Positions 16,451-25,008 of a DNA stretch of 58,624 bases are shown one piece after another. The stretch is from Bacillota bacterium. Its GTDB lineage: Bacteria; Bacillota_A; Clostridia; Lachnospirales; Bianqueaceae. The position numbers were made by a program, and so were the translations under genes. The stretch's first letter is position 1, and each line of letters begins with the position of its first letter. The stretch is taken from contig JAFOIR010000363.1 of assembly GCA_017420625.1 (NCBI GenBank), positions 1 to 58,624 on the forward strand. Reading direction: 5' to 3'. Under the pieces are notes generated by a model. That model did not search any database, was not told the origin of the DNA, and saw only the letters and a program-made list of their open reading frames with translations.

Positions 16451-17242
16451 ATGAGTGATTATGATCGTCAGTATCTTCGCATAGTTGAAGATATTCTGGA
16501 CCATGGATATTATGCACAAAACCGCACAGGCATTCCAACCTATAAACTTCCTCATCAGATCATGCAGTTTGATCTTGAAAAGGAATTTCCCATCCTTACC
16601 ACGAAAAAGGTTGCCTTTAAAACAGCTGTGAAGGAGATACTCTGGATTTATCAGCAGCAATCCAATGATGTAAGAAAACTTCAGGAAGAGAATGTTCATA
16701 TCTGGGACGAGTGGATGCTGGAAGATGGCACGATCGGAACTGCCTATGGTTATGTCATCCGTAAGTACCATCAGATGGATCAGCTTCTGAAAGATCTGAA
16801 AAATGATCCTCAAAGCCGTCGCATGATGGTAAATCTCTGGCAGATTCCTGAACTTCCCACCGGCTCACTGGCTCCGTGCTGCTTTTTGTCGATCTGGGAT
16901 GTAACAGATGGAAGACTGAACTGTATGCTGGTTCAGCGCAGTGGAGATATGGGACTGGGCGTTCCTTTCAATACGACTCAGTATGCCGTTCTGACCCATC
17001 TGATTGCTCAGTCTGTCGGATTAAAACCTGGCCTTTTGACTCATGTGATCAGCAACGCTCATGTCTATGAAAACCAGGTGGAACCGTTGAAAATTCAGCT
17101 TTCCAGGAAGGATCAGGCGTACCCTGCACCCAAGCTCTGGATCGATCCGTCTGTCACAGATTTTTATGCTTTTACTCCAAAACATATTCGTCTGATTGAT
17201 TACCAGTTCCATGACAAAATCAAGATGGAGGTAGCTGTCTGA
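16451..17242 (+). CDS. thyA: thymidylate synthase
   Basis: A 263-residue ThyA, which makes dTMP from dUMP with methylene-tetrahydrofolate. The N-terminal NRTGIPTY loop, the WDEW element (about 85-88), the active-site region [13 protein letters not shown] with the nucleophile expected at Cys143, the phosphate-binding [13 protein letters not shown] and the HVYENQVEP segment are all present. The active site has PCC where many ThyA have PCH. The start at 16451 follows a GAAAGGGA box; the longer upstream frame is not conserved. Its stop overlaps the folA start (TGATG), a classical thyA-folA pair. Confidence 0.94.
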   Translation: MSDYDRQYLRIVEDILDHGYYAQNRTGIPTYKLPHQIMQFDLEKEFPILTTKKVAFKTAVKEILWIYQQQSNDVRKLQEENVHIWDEWMLEDGTIGTAYGYVIRKYHQMDQLLKDLKNDPQSRRMMVNLWQIPELPTGSLAPCCFLSIWDVTDGRLNCMLVQRSGDMGLGVPFNTTQYAVLTHLIAQSVGLKPGLLTHVISNAHVYENQVEPLKIQLSRKDQAYPAPKLWIDPSVTDFYAFTPKHIRLIDYQFHDKIKMEVAV

Positions 17243-17757
17243 TGTTATCGCTGATCGTTGCTATTGCTTCAGACGGAGCTATAGGCCGGAAGGGAACGCT
17301 TCCCTGGCATATTTCCGATGATCTGAAGCATTTCAAAAAGATTACCCGGGGACATACCATGTTGATGGGGATGAATACGTTTATTTCCCTTCCCGGAGTT
17401 CTGCCCAAACGTAAACATATTGTCATTGCTGATGATCCATCTTTTACAGTCGATCATCCGATGGTGGAAGTGCGTCGTGATTTATTTGCCGCACTCGAAG
17501 AGTGTAAAGCTGCTGAAGAGGAGATCTTTGTAATCGGCGGAGGCAGTGTGTATCGGCAGTCTCTTCCTTATGTCAGCAAACTCTATATCACCAGGATTGA
17601 CATGACGGTTCCGGATGCTGACACTTTCTTTCCTAACATTCCTGAAGAAGAATGGAAAGTGGTTTCCGAGAGTGAACCCATGTATGATGAAGAAAATGGT
17701 GTCAGTTATCGCTTTGTCGATTATGAGAGAAAAACCGAACTCACGGAGCAGGTATGA
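17242..17757 (+). CDS. folA: dihydrofolate reductase
   Basis: A 171-residue chromosomal DHFR that regenerates tetrahydrofolate after thymidylate synthesis. Landmarks are LIVAIASDGAIGRKGTLPWHISDDLKHFK with the active-site Asp in the SDDL helix, the NADPH-binding GMNTF segment, and the conserved IFVIGGGSVY glycine motif. It overlaps thyA by 1 bp and the next gene by 4 bp, so all three are one transcript. Nothing marks it as a trimethoprim-resistant mobile variant. Confidence 0.95.
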   Translation: MLSLIVAIASDGAIGRKGTLPWHISDDLKHFKKITRGHTMLMGMNTFISLPGVLPKRKHIVIADDPSFTVDHPMVEVRRDLFAALEECKAAEEEIFVIGGGSVYRQSLPYVSKLYITRIDMTVPDADTFFPNIPEEEWKVVSESEPMYDEENGVSYRFVDYERKTELTEQV

Positions 17758-18893
17758 AAAAACAATCTTTACTGATGCAGATTCCGACCTTGTTCGGACT
17801 TGAAGGGATCGTTGCGGATGAACTCAGGTATGCAGGGTTTTCTGATGTAGCTCCGGAGAACGGATTTGTTCGTTTTACAGGAGATCTTCGGGATATGGCA
17901 AGAGCCAACCTGATGATTCGATCCGGAGAACGCGTTCTGATCGTCATGGCTGAGTTTCCGGCTTATTCATTCGATGATTTGTTTGAAGGGACGAAAGACA
18001 CTCCCTGGGAGAACTTTATCGGGTCCATGGATCGTTTTCCGGTCAAAGGATGGAGCCTCAATTCCAAACTGCATTCTGTACCGGATTGCCAGAAAATCAT
18101 CAAAAAAGCTGTCGTAGAAAGACTGAAGGAATGCTATGGGAATCCCTGGTTTGAAGAATCAGGGCCTCTTGTACAAATTCAGTTTTCCATTATGAAGGAT
18201 CAGGTCACACTGATGCTTGATACGACTGGCCCGGGTCTGTATAAACGCGGTTATCGTAAAGCCAAGGTCGAAGCACCTATCCGTGAAACCCTTTCGGCCG
18301 GCATCGTAGATCTTTCTCGTGTGCATGGTGATTCCCTGGTCGTGGATCCGATGTGCGGGTCCGGTACCTTGCTCATAGAAGCCTGTATGAAAGCTCTGCA
18401 CATTGCTCCCGGAATCATGCGAAGATTTTCCTTCGAGAACTGGGGAGCCATGCCTTCCAATCATATCAGGGAACTGAGAGAAGAAGCCAAATCTCAGATT
18501 CGAAGTGATCTTAGCTTTGAAGCTTATGGCTATGATATAGATCCACAGGCCATTGAGATCTCGCAGGAAAATGCGAAGAGAGCGGGTGTGTCATCCAGAA
18601 TTCATCTGTCGGTTCAGGATGTCAGCAAATTAAGAGTGGATCAATTCCCGATGACAGGGCATAAAAAAGCGATTTTGCTTTGCAATCCGCCTTACGGCGA
18701 AAGGCTGCTGGATATCCAGACGGCGAGAAGTCTTTACAGGACCTTGGGTGTCGTCTGCAGACCTCTTCCGGACCATGCGTATTCTTTTATCACACCGGAT
18801 GAATCCTTCGAAGAGGCATTCGGACGAAAAGCCAATAAACGTCGTAAACTATATAATGGCATGCTCAAGTGCCAGCTTTACATGTATTTTTAA
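17754..18893 (+). CDS. THUMP-domain 23S rRNA guanine-N2 methyltransferase (RlmL/YpsC-like)
   Basis: A 379-residue RNA methyltransferase: an N-terminal THUMP RNA-binding domain (about 50-165, starting after IPTLFGLEGIVADEL) and a C-terminal Rossmann methyltransferase domain with SAM motif VVDPMCGSGTLLIEA (about 199-213), GYDIDPQAIEISQENAKRAG and the catalytic motif LLCNPPYGERL (about 304-314). The NPPY motif is that of N2-guanine methyltransferases; the family includes E. coli RlmL N-terminal half and B. subtilis YpsC. It overlaps folA by 4 bp (ATGA). Confidence 0.9.
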   Translation: MKKQSLLMQIPTLFGLEGIVADELRYAGFSDVAPENGFVRFTGDLRDMARANLMIRSGERVLIVMAEFPAYSFDDLFEGTKDTPWENFIGSMDRFPVKGWSLNSKLHSVPDCQKIIKKAVVERLKECYGNPWFEESGPLVQIQFSIMKDQVTLMLDTTGPGLYKRGYRKAKVEAPIRETLSAGIVDLSRVHGDSLVVDPMCGSGTLLIEACMKALHIAPGIMRRFSFENWGAMPSNHIRELREEAKSQIRSDLSFEAYGYDIDPQAIEISQENAKRAGVSSRIHLSVQDVSKLRVDQFPMTGHKKAILLCNPPYGERLLDIQTARSLYRTLGVVCRPLPDHAYSFITPDESFEEAFGRKANKRRKLYNGMLKCQLYMYF

Positions 18894-18921
18894 TATTCCT
18901 TCAGAAAAGAGGAGTAATTCT

Positions 18922-20007
18922 TTGAAAAGGTTTTATCGCCTGATCAGTCTGCCGCTGGAGATCCTCCTGATTCTATCGTCATTGATTGGCGGCTGGAAAC
19001 TGATTGAGCCGCATACAGGAGCAGTGCAGTATTCCATTCACACGTCACTGCTGATTGTTTTATTCATTATTTCGATTTTGTTACATTGTCTGATTCAGAA
19101 AGCCGGGACCCTTGCCGGAGGTTTGTTGGGTGGAAGAAAACTCATCGCATATCGGTTTGGAAAAAAGAATTATGTCCGTGAAAAGGACAAATTTTATTCC
19201 AGAGAACTGCTGCCGGAGCAGGAGATAATCTCGTCCATCATGACAAAAGAGAAGAATGAATCTGTCTTGTCATGGATTCTGTATCTTTATGGCGATGTAC
19301 TTTGCGATTTTCTTCTGACATTAGGCTGCTGGTCGATTCTTATTAAGCAAAATGCTTTTTCTTCTTCCGGCATCTATGTATTTCTCTTAACATTCTATTT
19401 CTCGGGGATCATTACGACGATCATCAGTTTAATTCCGCTGTATCGAGCGGATATTCCAAACAATGCGCTGCTTCTTGTTCAGATGATCTTAAGTCCTGAA
19501 TGTCGTACAGATGCTCAAAAAACATTTGATATTCTTAGAATTCTCTCCGAAGAGTCTCTTCCCGAAGATTTTACTCTTCCGGATATCGATGAGCAGTCAT
19601 TTTCTTCTTTCAAAGGATATTATCTTTATCATCTTTATGAAATAGCCATCTGGTATGGAAACATTGAAAAAGCAGATCTTTACATATCTTTGCTTTACCA
19701 ACACAGGCATGATCTTCCGGAAGGATTCCAGGATCTGATTCAGAAGGAAGCAATCTGTTTCCTTGTTGTAAAAGGTACGGAAGAAGATCTTTCAGCTATC
19801 GATCTGTATTTCGATGAACAAAGAAGAATGCGTCTGGAAGGATCATCCGGTGCCGATGCCAAGCGATGTCTGTATCTTTGGTCAAGCCATCAGGATGATA
19901 TGAAGGATCAAAGTGAGATTTATTATCAACAAAGTATTAAACAAATAAATAACGTTCCCTTCCGTCAGGCAAGGGAAGGTTGGATGGGAACGATCATTCA
20001 TGGATAA
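18922..20007 (+). CDS. membrane protein resembling M50 site-2 proteases but lacking the metal ligands
   Basis: A 361-residue protein with about four membrane helices in the first half (about 5-27, 39-58, 114-140, 150-172) and a soluble helical second half (about 185-350). The order 'membrane helix, LLHxxxxxAGxLxGG, basic strand, two helices, SLIP motif, helical repeat-like tail' recalls the M50-type proteins common in Clostridia. The expected HExxH reads HCLIQ (55-59) and the expected NxxPxxxxDG reads SLIPLYRADIPNN (169-181), so zinc ligands are missing and the protein should be catalytically dead. The start is TTG at 18922 behind AGAGGAG. It overlaps the carboxypeptidase gene by 8 bp. Family assignment is my reading and unverified. 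Confidence 0.6.
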   Translation: MKRFYRLISLPLEILLILSSLIGGWKLIEPHTGAVQYSIHTSLLIVLFIISILLHCLIQKAGTLAGGLLGGRKLIAYRFGKKNYVREKDKFYSRELLPEQEIISSIMTKEKNESVLSWILYLYGDVLCDFLLTLGCWSILIKQNAFSSSGIYVFLLTFYFSGIITTIISLIPLYRADIPNNALLLVQMILSPECRTDAQKTFDILRILSEESLPEDFTLPDIDEQSFSSFKGYYLYHLYEIAIWYGNIEKADLYISLLYQHRHDLPEGFQDLIQKEAICFLVVKGTEEDLSAIDLYFDEQRRMRLEGSSGADAKRCLYLWSSHQDDMKDQSEIYYQQSIKQINNVPFRQAREGWMGTIIHG

Positions 20008-21103
20008 ATATGAACGCGAACGATATGAAAGGAAAAAAGCCAGGCTGGAAAAGAAAAAACGTGAGAACAGACGACGTTTTCTGATTCTGGTTCTGATTAT
20101 ATTGTTTTTGGCCGGGGTTCTTTTCTTTCTTCTTAATAATCGACAGAAAAAAGTATTCTTCGAAGAAAGCACAGGAATGGTTTATCAGATTCCTGTTCAG
20201 TATACACTCATCGAGAAGCGAACGGTCGATCGTTCGACAGTTCTTCGTTTGATCCAGGATTATTACGACCGACAGCTTGCTTCCCGCTTCAAAGTAGGCA
20301 GTGCCTATATTACCGATGGCAAAGGCAATACACTCTTTGAACTCAATGCGCATGAACGGACTTATCCTGCATCAACGACAAAACTGATGACGACGATTCT
20401 GGCATTAGAGCACACGCAGGATCTGGATGCGATGATCGAAGTGCAGGATCTTTATGGATGTTATGATGATCCGGACAGTATGCTGCTGTATCTTCAGGAA
20501 GGGGACAGAATCTCTATGCGGGATCTTCTCTATGCACTTCTGACTGAATCCTATAATGACTGTGCCTGTGCCATTGCTATGGAAGTATCTGGTTCGATCG
20601 AGGCTTTTGCGGATCTGATGAATCATCGTGCAAAAGAACTTGGAATGAATGATTCTCATTTTATGAATCCACATGGCTTATATGAAGATGAACATTATAT
20701 CAGTGCTTATGATCTGAATCTCTTGGTAAAACAGGCCTATACCATGCCCGTATTCCGTGAGTTGGAGCAAACCTTTAATCGAACGATCACGATCGATCGG
20801 GACGGTGATCTGATTGAGATCGAGATCGATAATTCTTCTTTCTTTCTGAATAAAGATTATGATGTACCTACACTGCATTTCGAAGGTGGGAAAACAGGAT
20901 ATATCGAAGAAAACTACAGCAGTTATGCTTCTGTCTTTAAGACAGATTCCGGGGACCTCGTCTACTGTGCGATTCTTTCTTCTGTAGATGGGCCTTATAT
21001 GACCAATCTGATCCTGGATTATCTGTTTGCACCGGATGCTATGAAGGATCTACTGGAAATCGATCCATATCTTGCTGTCTGGTATGATCATTGGGATTAC
21101 TAA
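20000..21103 (+). CDS. D-alanyl-D-alanine carboxypeptidase, S11 family
   Basis: A 367-residue serine D,D-carboxypeptidase of the DacA/DacF type that trims the terminal D-Ala from peptidoglycan stem peptides. A strongly basic cytoplasmic N-terminus (1-26) leads into a membrane anchor (27-46), so the enzyme is tethered at its N-terminus rather than by the usual C-terminal amphipathic helix. Active-site motifs are STTK (125-128), SYN (184-186) and KTG (298-300). It is about 30 residues shorter than typical DacF and lacks the beta-rich C-terminal domain. It overlaps the preceding degenerate M50-like gene by 8 bp, suggesting coordinated use. Confidence 0.9.
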   Translation: MDKYERERYERKKARLEKKKRENRRRFLILVLIILFLAGVLFFLLNNRQKKVFFEESTGMVYQIPVQYTLIEKRTVDRSTVLRLIQDYYDRQLASRFKVGSAYITDGKGNTLFELNAHERTYPASTTKLMTTILALEHTQDLDAMIEVQDLYGCYDDPDSMLLYLQEGDRISMRDLLYALLTESYNDCACAIAMEVSGSIEAFADLMNHRAKELGMNDSHFMNPHGLYEDEHYISAYDLNLLVKQAYTMPVFRELEQTFNRTITIDRDGDLIEIEIDNSSFFLNKDYDVPTLHFEGGKTGYIEENYSSYASVFKTDSGDLVYCAILSSVDGPYMTNLILDYLFAPDAMKDLLEIDPYLAVWYDHWDY

Positions 21104-21117
21104 CAGGAGGAAAAGTT

Positions 21118-22254
21118 ATGCTGATTCAAGGTGCCCGAATTCTGAACGATCATTTCGAATGGATCGATGGTGATCTTCGTATCAAAGATGATCATATTGA
21201 AGCGATCGGTCATCTGCAGCCTCTTCCGAAAGAAGACATCTTTCCCGCTGAGGGGAAGAAACTTCTTCCCGGCCTGATTGATGTGCATATGCATGGTTAC
21301 TATGGTATCTCCTGTACTGCACAAACAGTGGAAGAAGTAAAAAAGCTTGGTAAAGAGCTTGCAAAAACCGGTGTCACGGGATATGCTGCCGGAATTGCTT
21401 CTTCTTTGGACGAAAAAGCATTCAGTGCAATACGAAACAATGTTGCTGCTTCACAAGAATGGTCCATCGATTGCGGTGCCGAGATCCTTGGTATCCATAT
21501 GGAGGGTCCTTTCCTGAACCCCGTTAAGAAGGGGGCGATGAATGAGAAAGCCATCGTTCCTCCGTCTGTTGATACGATGCAGAAGTATCTGGATCTTTCG
21601 GAAGGAATGATCAGGATCATGACGATCGCTCCGGAAATGCCAGGTGCGGAAGAAGTTATTCGCCTGGGAACAAACCATCATGTCAAAATGTCGATCGGTC
21701 ATACAAATGCGACCTATGAACAGACAAGAGAAGCTTTCACATGGGGAATCAGCCGGGCTACTCATACATTCAATGCTATGCCTTCCCTGAATCATCGGCA
21801 GAGCGGAGTTCTGGGAGCAGTTCTTAATGATGATTCCATAGAATGCGAGCTGATCGGTGATCTGGTCCATGTTGCACCGGAAGTATGCAGAATTCTGATC
21901 AGGCAAAAGGGAACGGATCATATTACACTGATCAGTGATTCCTGTGAACTCGGCGGACTATCTGATGAGATGATTCCGCCAGGCCTTCCTTATGTAATCA
22001 AAGATGCAGCTTATCTTTCCAACGGTACACTTTGCGGCAGCATCTGCACAGTCACGCAATGTGTTAAAAACATGATATCCCTTGGAATTCCCATGAATGA
22101 AGCTGTTCAGATGGGATCGATCAATCCTGCCAGAGATCTTGGAATTCAGGATCAATATGGTTCGATTCGGGAAGGTAAAAAGGCAAGCCTGATTCTGGCC
22201 GATGATGATCTTAAAATCTATGCTGTATGGATCTGTGGGCAACCGTTTATCTGA
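21118..22254 (+). CDS. nagA: N-acetylglucosamine-6-phosphate deacetylase (copy 1)
   Basis: A 378-residue NagA amidohydrolase giving glucosamine-6-phosphate and acetate. The metal-binding HxH is DVHMHG (HMH at 57-59), the metal Glu is in GIHMEGPFLN, the ligand His in SIGHTNATYEQ and HTFNAM, and the catalytic Asp in ISDSCELGG (SDS in place of the more common TDA). It is full length. The start at 21118 has an AGGAGGA box; a longer frame from 21091 overlaps dacF and is unlikely. It is one of two NagA paralogues 1.2 kb apart in this cluster. Confidence 0.92.
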   Translation: MLIQGARILNDHFEWIDGDLRIKDDHIEAIGHLQPLPKEDIFPAEGKKLLPGLIDVHMHGYYGISCTAQTVEEVKKLGKELAKTGVTGYAAGIASSLDEKAFSAIRNNVAASQEWSIDCGAEILGIHMEGPFLNPVKKGAMNEKAIVPPSVDTMQKYLDLSEGMIRIMTIAPEMPGAEEVIRLGTNHHVKMSIGHTNATYEQTREAFTWGISRATHTFNAMPSLNHRQSGVLGAVLNDDSIECELIGDLVHVAPEVCRILIRQKGTDHITLISDSCELGGLSDEMIPPGLPYVIKDAAYLSNGTLCGSICTVTQCVKNMISLGIPMNEAVQMGSINPARDLGIQDQYGSIREGKKASLILADDDLKIYAVWICGQPFI

Positions 22255-22283
22255 TTGACTTTTTTAGCGCTTTAAACTACAAT
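22255..22283 (+). promoter_or_regulatory. promoter of the oxidoreductase-nagA2-mscL-ansA-GH125 operon
   Basis: TTGACT (22255-22260), 17-bp spacer, TACAAT (22278-22283). Very good sigma-A match, starting right at the end of nagA copy 1, so the five genes from 22326 to 27313 form a separate unit. Confidence 0.75.
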
Positions 22284-22325
22284 AGACCCAACAATCGATA
22301 AATCCAGGGAGGTTTGTTCCAGACC

Positions 22326-23414
22326 ATGAAAAAACTTCGGATTGCGATCATAGGACAGGGCAGAAGCGGACGTGATATACATGGGCATTACCTGCAAAAC
22401 GATATCGCCCGGAAACGTTTTGAAATCACAGCCATCGTAGATGAGGATGAGGACAGACGCAAAAGAGCATCAGCTGAATATGGTGTTCCCGTTTATGCTT
22501 TTTATCAGGAACTCTTCGGGCATTCTTCTGAGATCGATCTGGTTGTCAATTCTACTTATTCTGTTCAGCATGGTCCTATTACCATGGATCTTTTATCTCA
22601 TGGTTTTTCTGTTCTCTGTGAAAAACCAGCCGCCTGCAATGTGGAAGAATTTGACAGAATGTGCGCCTGTGCACAGCAAAACGGGAAAGAATTGTTCATC
22701 TTCCAGCAGTCCCGTTTTGCCGCTTATTTTAAAAAAGTTCGTGAGATCCTTGAAAGCGGTGTTTTAGGCCGTATTATTGAAGTCGATATTCACTTCAATG
22801 GCTTTTCCCGCAGATGGGACTGGCAGACACTTCTTTCCATGAATGGCGGCAGCCTTCGAAATACGGGGCCGCATCCACTTGATCAGGCATTGGTGATTCT
22901 GAATGACTTTGATCATATGCCGGATGTTTTCTGCCGTATGGACAGAGTCGGAACCTTCGGTGATGCAGAAGATTATGTCAAATTGATCCTGACGGCCAAA
23001 GATAAACCGCTCATTGATCTTTCGATTTCCTGTTGCGATGCCTATCCCTGCTATACTTACAAGATTCATGGACAGTATGGTGGCTTAAAAGGTACGATGG
23101 CCCATATAGACTGGCGTTATTATGATCCCGAAAAAGCACCATCTCAGACACTGTCCAGGACGTTTATTTCTCATCCGGATGGAACGCCGGCATACTGTGC
23201 AGAAAAGCTTCCGTGGATAGAAGAGTCCTGGGACGGAGACCCGCAGGCACCGTTTGAACAGGCCGTTGACGAATACTATACCAATGTATATGAGCATATA
23301 CTAAGTGGAATCCCTCTGGAAGTAACACTGCAGCAGGTTCGGCAGCAGGTCGCTGTGTACGAGGAAGCTCACAGGCAGAATCAGTGGCTTGAAGAAACAG
23401 GCAGGATCAAATGA
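22326..23414 (+). CDS. Gfo/Idh/MocA family NAD(P)-dependent oxidoreductase
   Basis: A 362-residue oxidoreductase with an N-terminal Rossmann fold (IAIIGQGRSG, GxGxxG at 10-15), the conserved LCEKPAACN motif near residue 98 with the catalytic Lys, and a C-terminal alpha/beta domain beginning with GGSLRNTGPHPLDQAL, the family's GxxxDxGxHxxD-type substrate motif. Members oxidise sugars or inositols; the GH109 group uses the same fold to cleave N-acetylgalactosaminides. The preferred start is ATG 22326, with GGGAGG about 13 nt before it; TTG 22314 lies too close to that box. It overlaps the second nagA (ATGATGA) and so is translationally tied to amino-sugar catabolism. Confidence 0.88.
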   Translation: MKKLRIAIIGQGRSGRDIHGHYLQNDIARKRFEITAIVDEDEDRRKRASAEYGVPVYAFYQELFGHSSEIDLVVNSTYSVQHGPITMDLLSHGFSVLCEKPAACNVEEFDRMCACAQQNGKELFIFQQSRFAAYFKKVREILESGVLGRIIEVDIHFNGFSRRWDWQTLLSMNGGSLRNTGPHPLDQALVILNDFDHMPDVFCRMDRVGTFGDAEDYVKLILTAKDKPLIDLSISCCDAYPCYTYKIHGQYGGLKGTMAHIDWRYYDPEKAPSQTLSRTFISHPDGTPAYCAEKLPWIEESWDGDPQAPFEQAVDEYYTNVYEHILSGIPLEVTLQQVRQQVAVYEEAHRQNQWLEETGRIK

Positions 23415-24616
23415 TGATCAAAATCATAAATGTTCGGTTGGTTCAAGACCGGATCATTACTCCCTGTGAATTTCTGATCAAAGATGACAAGGTCGAGCAG
23501 ATCACTCCTCCCGGGGGACTTGGAGATATCAACAACGATACAGTCCCGGATCTTCAGGTAATTGATGGTGAAGATCGATATATCTCTCATGGTTTTATCG
23601 ATATTCACACCCACGGCGGCGGCGGCAGTGACTACATGGATGGAACAGAAAAAGCTTATCTTACCGCTGCCGGATTACATATGCGATATGGGACAACAGG
23701 TCTGCTTCCAACGACTCTTGCAGCTTCAGTGGATGAACTGCTTGATACTTTCAGAATCTATGAGAAGGTAAAAGATCAAAAGACCGGAGCCAGATTTCTG
23801 GGACTTCATCTGGAAGGACCTTATCTTTCTCCTAATCAAAGCGGGGCACAGGATCCCCGGTTTATACGAAATCCTGACATGGACGAGGTCAAATTCCTCT
23901 GTGAAAGCAGTCCATGGATCAAACGCTGGACGATCGCCCCGGAAATTCCGGGCGCGTTGAATATGGCAGAGTATCTGAGAGGCCGAGGTATTACTCCATC
24001 CATCGGGCATTCTGATGCGACATATGATGAAGTAAAAGAAGCCATTCGTCATGGCTTCTCTCATATAACTCATCTTTATTCTGCTTGTTCCACCATCGTT
24101 CGAAGAGGAGGATACCGATATCCTGGTATTATCGAAAGTGCTTATCTTCTGGATGAGCTCACTGTAGAGGTGATTGCCGACGGGCATCATCTGCCTGCAC
24201 CTTTACTGGAGATGGTTTACCGCTTTATCGGACCCGACCGGACGACAGCTGTTACGGATTCCTTAAGGGGAGCCGGAATGCCGGACGGTGACAGCATTCT
24301 CGGAAGTTTACAAAACGGACAACGAGTGATCATTGAAAACGGAGTTTGTAAAATGCCGGATCGGAAGGCATTTGCTGGTTCTGTTGCGACAACTGACCGA
24401 CTGGTCAGAAATATGATCACTCTGGCAGGCGCTTCAATGCCTGAAGCAGTTGATATGCAAACGCGAATCGCTGCACGAATCATCGGAAGATCTTCTGATC
24501 TTGGGATCCTGGCTGCCGGAAGAACGGCAGATCTGATTCTGTTTGATGATTCTATCCATGTTTCTCTTACCATGGTAGGAGGAAATATTCTTTTTCAAGA
24601 AGGGATAAAACTATGA
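23411..24616 (+). CDS. NagA-type N-acetylhexosamine-6-phosphate deacetylase (copy 2)
   Basis: A 401-residue amidohydrolase of the NagA family, clearly distinct from the copy at 21118. Metal and catalytic elements: IDIHTHGGGG (HTH at 66-68), GLHLEGPYLSPNQSGAQ, SIGHSDATYDEV, HITHLYSA and AVTDSLRGAG with the catalytic Asp. The substrate loop has HLYSACSTIVRRGGY where the other copy has HTFNAMPSLNHRQSG, so it may act on a different acetamido sugar (for example GalNAc-6-P) or a modified one. Overlaps both neighbours by 4 bp. Substrate difference is inference. Confidence 0.88.
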   Translation: MMIKIINVRLVQDRIITPCEFLIKDDKVEQITPPGGLGDINNDTVPDLQVIDGEDRYISHGFIDIHTHGGGGSDYMDGTEKAYLTAAGLHMRYGTTGLLPTTLAASVDELLDTFRIYEKVKDQKTGARFLGLHLEGPYLSPNQSGAQDPRFIRNPDMDEVKFLCESSPWIKRWTIAPEIPGALNMAEYLRGRGITPSIGHSDATYDEVKEAIRHGFSHITHLYSACSTIVRRGGYRYPGIIESAYLLDELTVEVIADGHHLPAPLLEMVYRFIGPDRTTAVTDSLRGAGMPDGDSILGSLQNGQRVIIENGVCKMPDRKAFAGSVATTDRLVRNMITLAGASMPEAVDMQTRIAARIIGRSSDLGILAAGRTADLILFDDSIHVSLTMVGGNILFQEGIKL

Positions 24617-25002
24617 AAAAATTATTCAAAGAATTCAAAGAATTCATTGCACGCGGCAATGTGATGGATCTGGCTGTTGCCATGATCATCGGCGCCGCTT
24701 TTACGGCTATCGTATCTTCACTTGTCAATGATATCGTAATGCCTTTCCTCGGCTGGCTGATCGGCGGAATGGATTTTACCGCATATGCGATTCAGCTTGG
24801 AGAAGCATCGATCAATTACGGTACTTTCATTCAGAATATCATCAACTTCCTTTGCATTGGCCTGGTCGTTTTCCTGATGGTCAAAGCACTGAACAAATTC
24901 AAGAAGAAAAAAGAAGAAGAACCCAAACCGGATCCGGAACCTTCCGACGAAGTCAAACTGCTTACGGAAATTCGTGATGCATTAAAAGCAGAGGAGAAGT
25001 AA
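24613..25002 (+). CDS. mscL: large-conductance mechanosensitive channel MscL
   Basis: A 129-residue MscL, the pentameric pressure-release channel of the cytoplasmic membrane. The N-terminal amphipathic helix FKEFIARGNVMDLAVAMIIG leads into TM1 (about 17-43), a periplasmic loop, TM2 (about 70-95) and the charged cytoplasmic bundle KKKKEEEPKPDPEP...EIRDAL. It is full length. It is embedded in the glycan operon with 4-bp overlap to nagA copy 2, an unusual location whose meaning is unclear. Confidence 0.96.
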   Translation: MKKLFKEFKEFIARGNVMDLAVAMIIGAAFTAIVSSLVNDIVMPFLGWLIGGMDFTAYAIQLGEASINYGTFIQNIINFLCIGLVVFLMVKALNKFKKKKEEEPKPDPEPSDEVKLLTEIRDALKAEEK

Positions 25003-25008
25003 TCTGAT

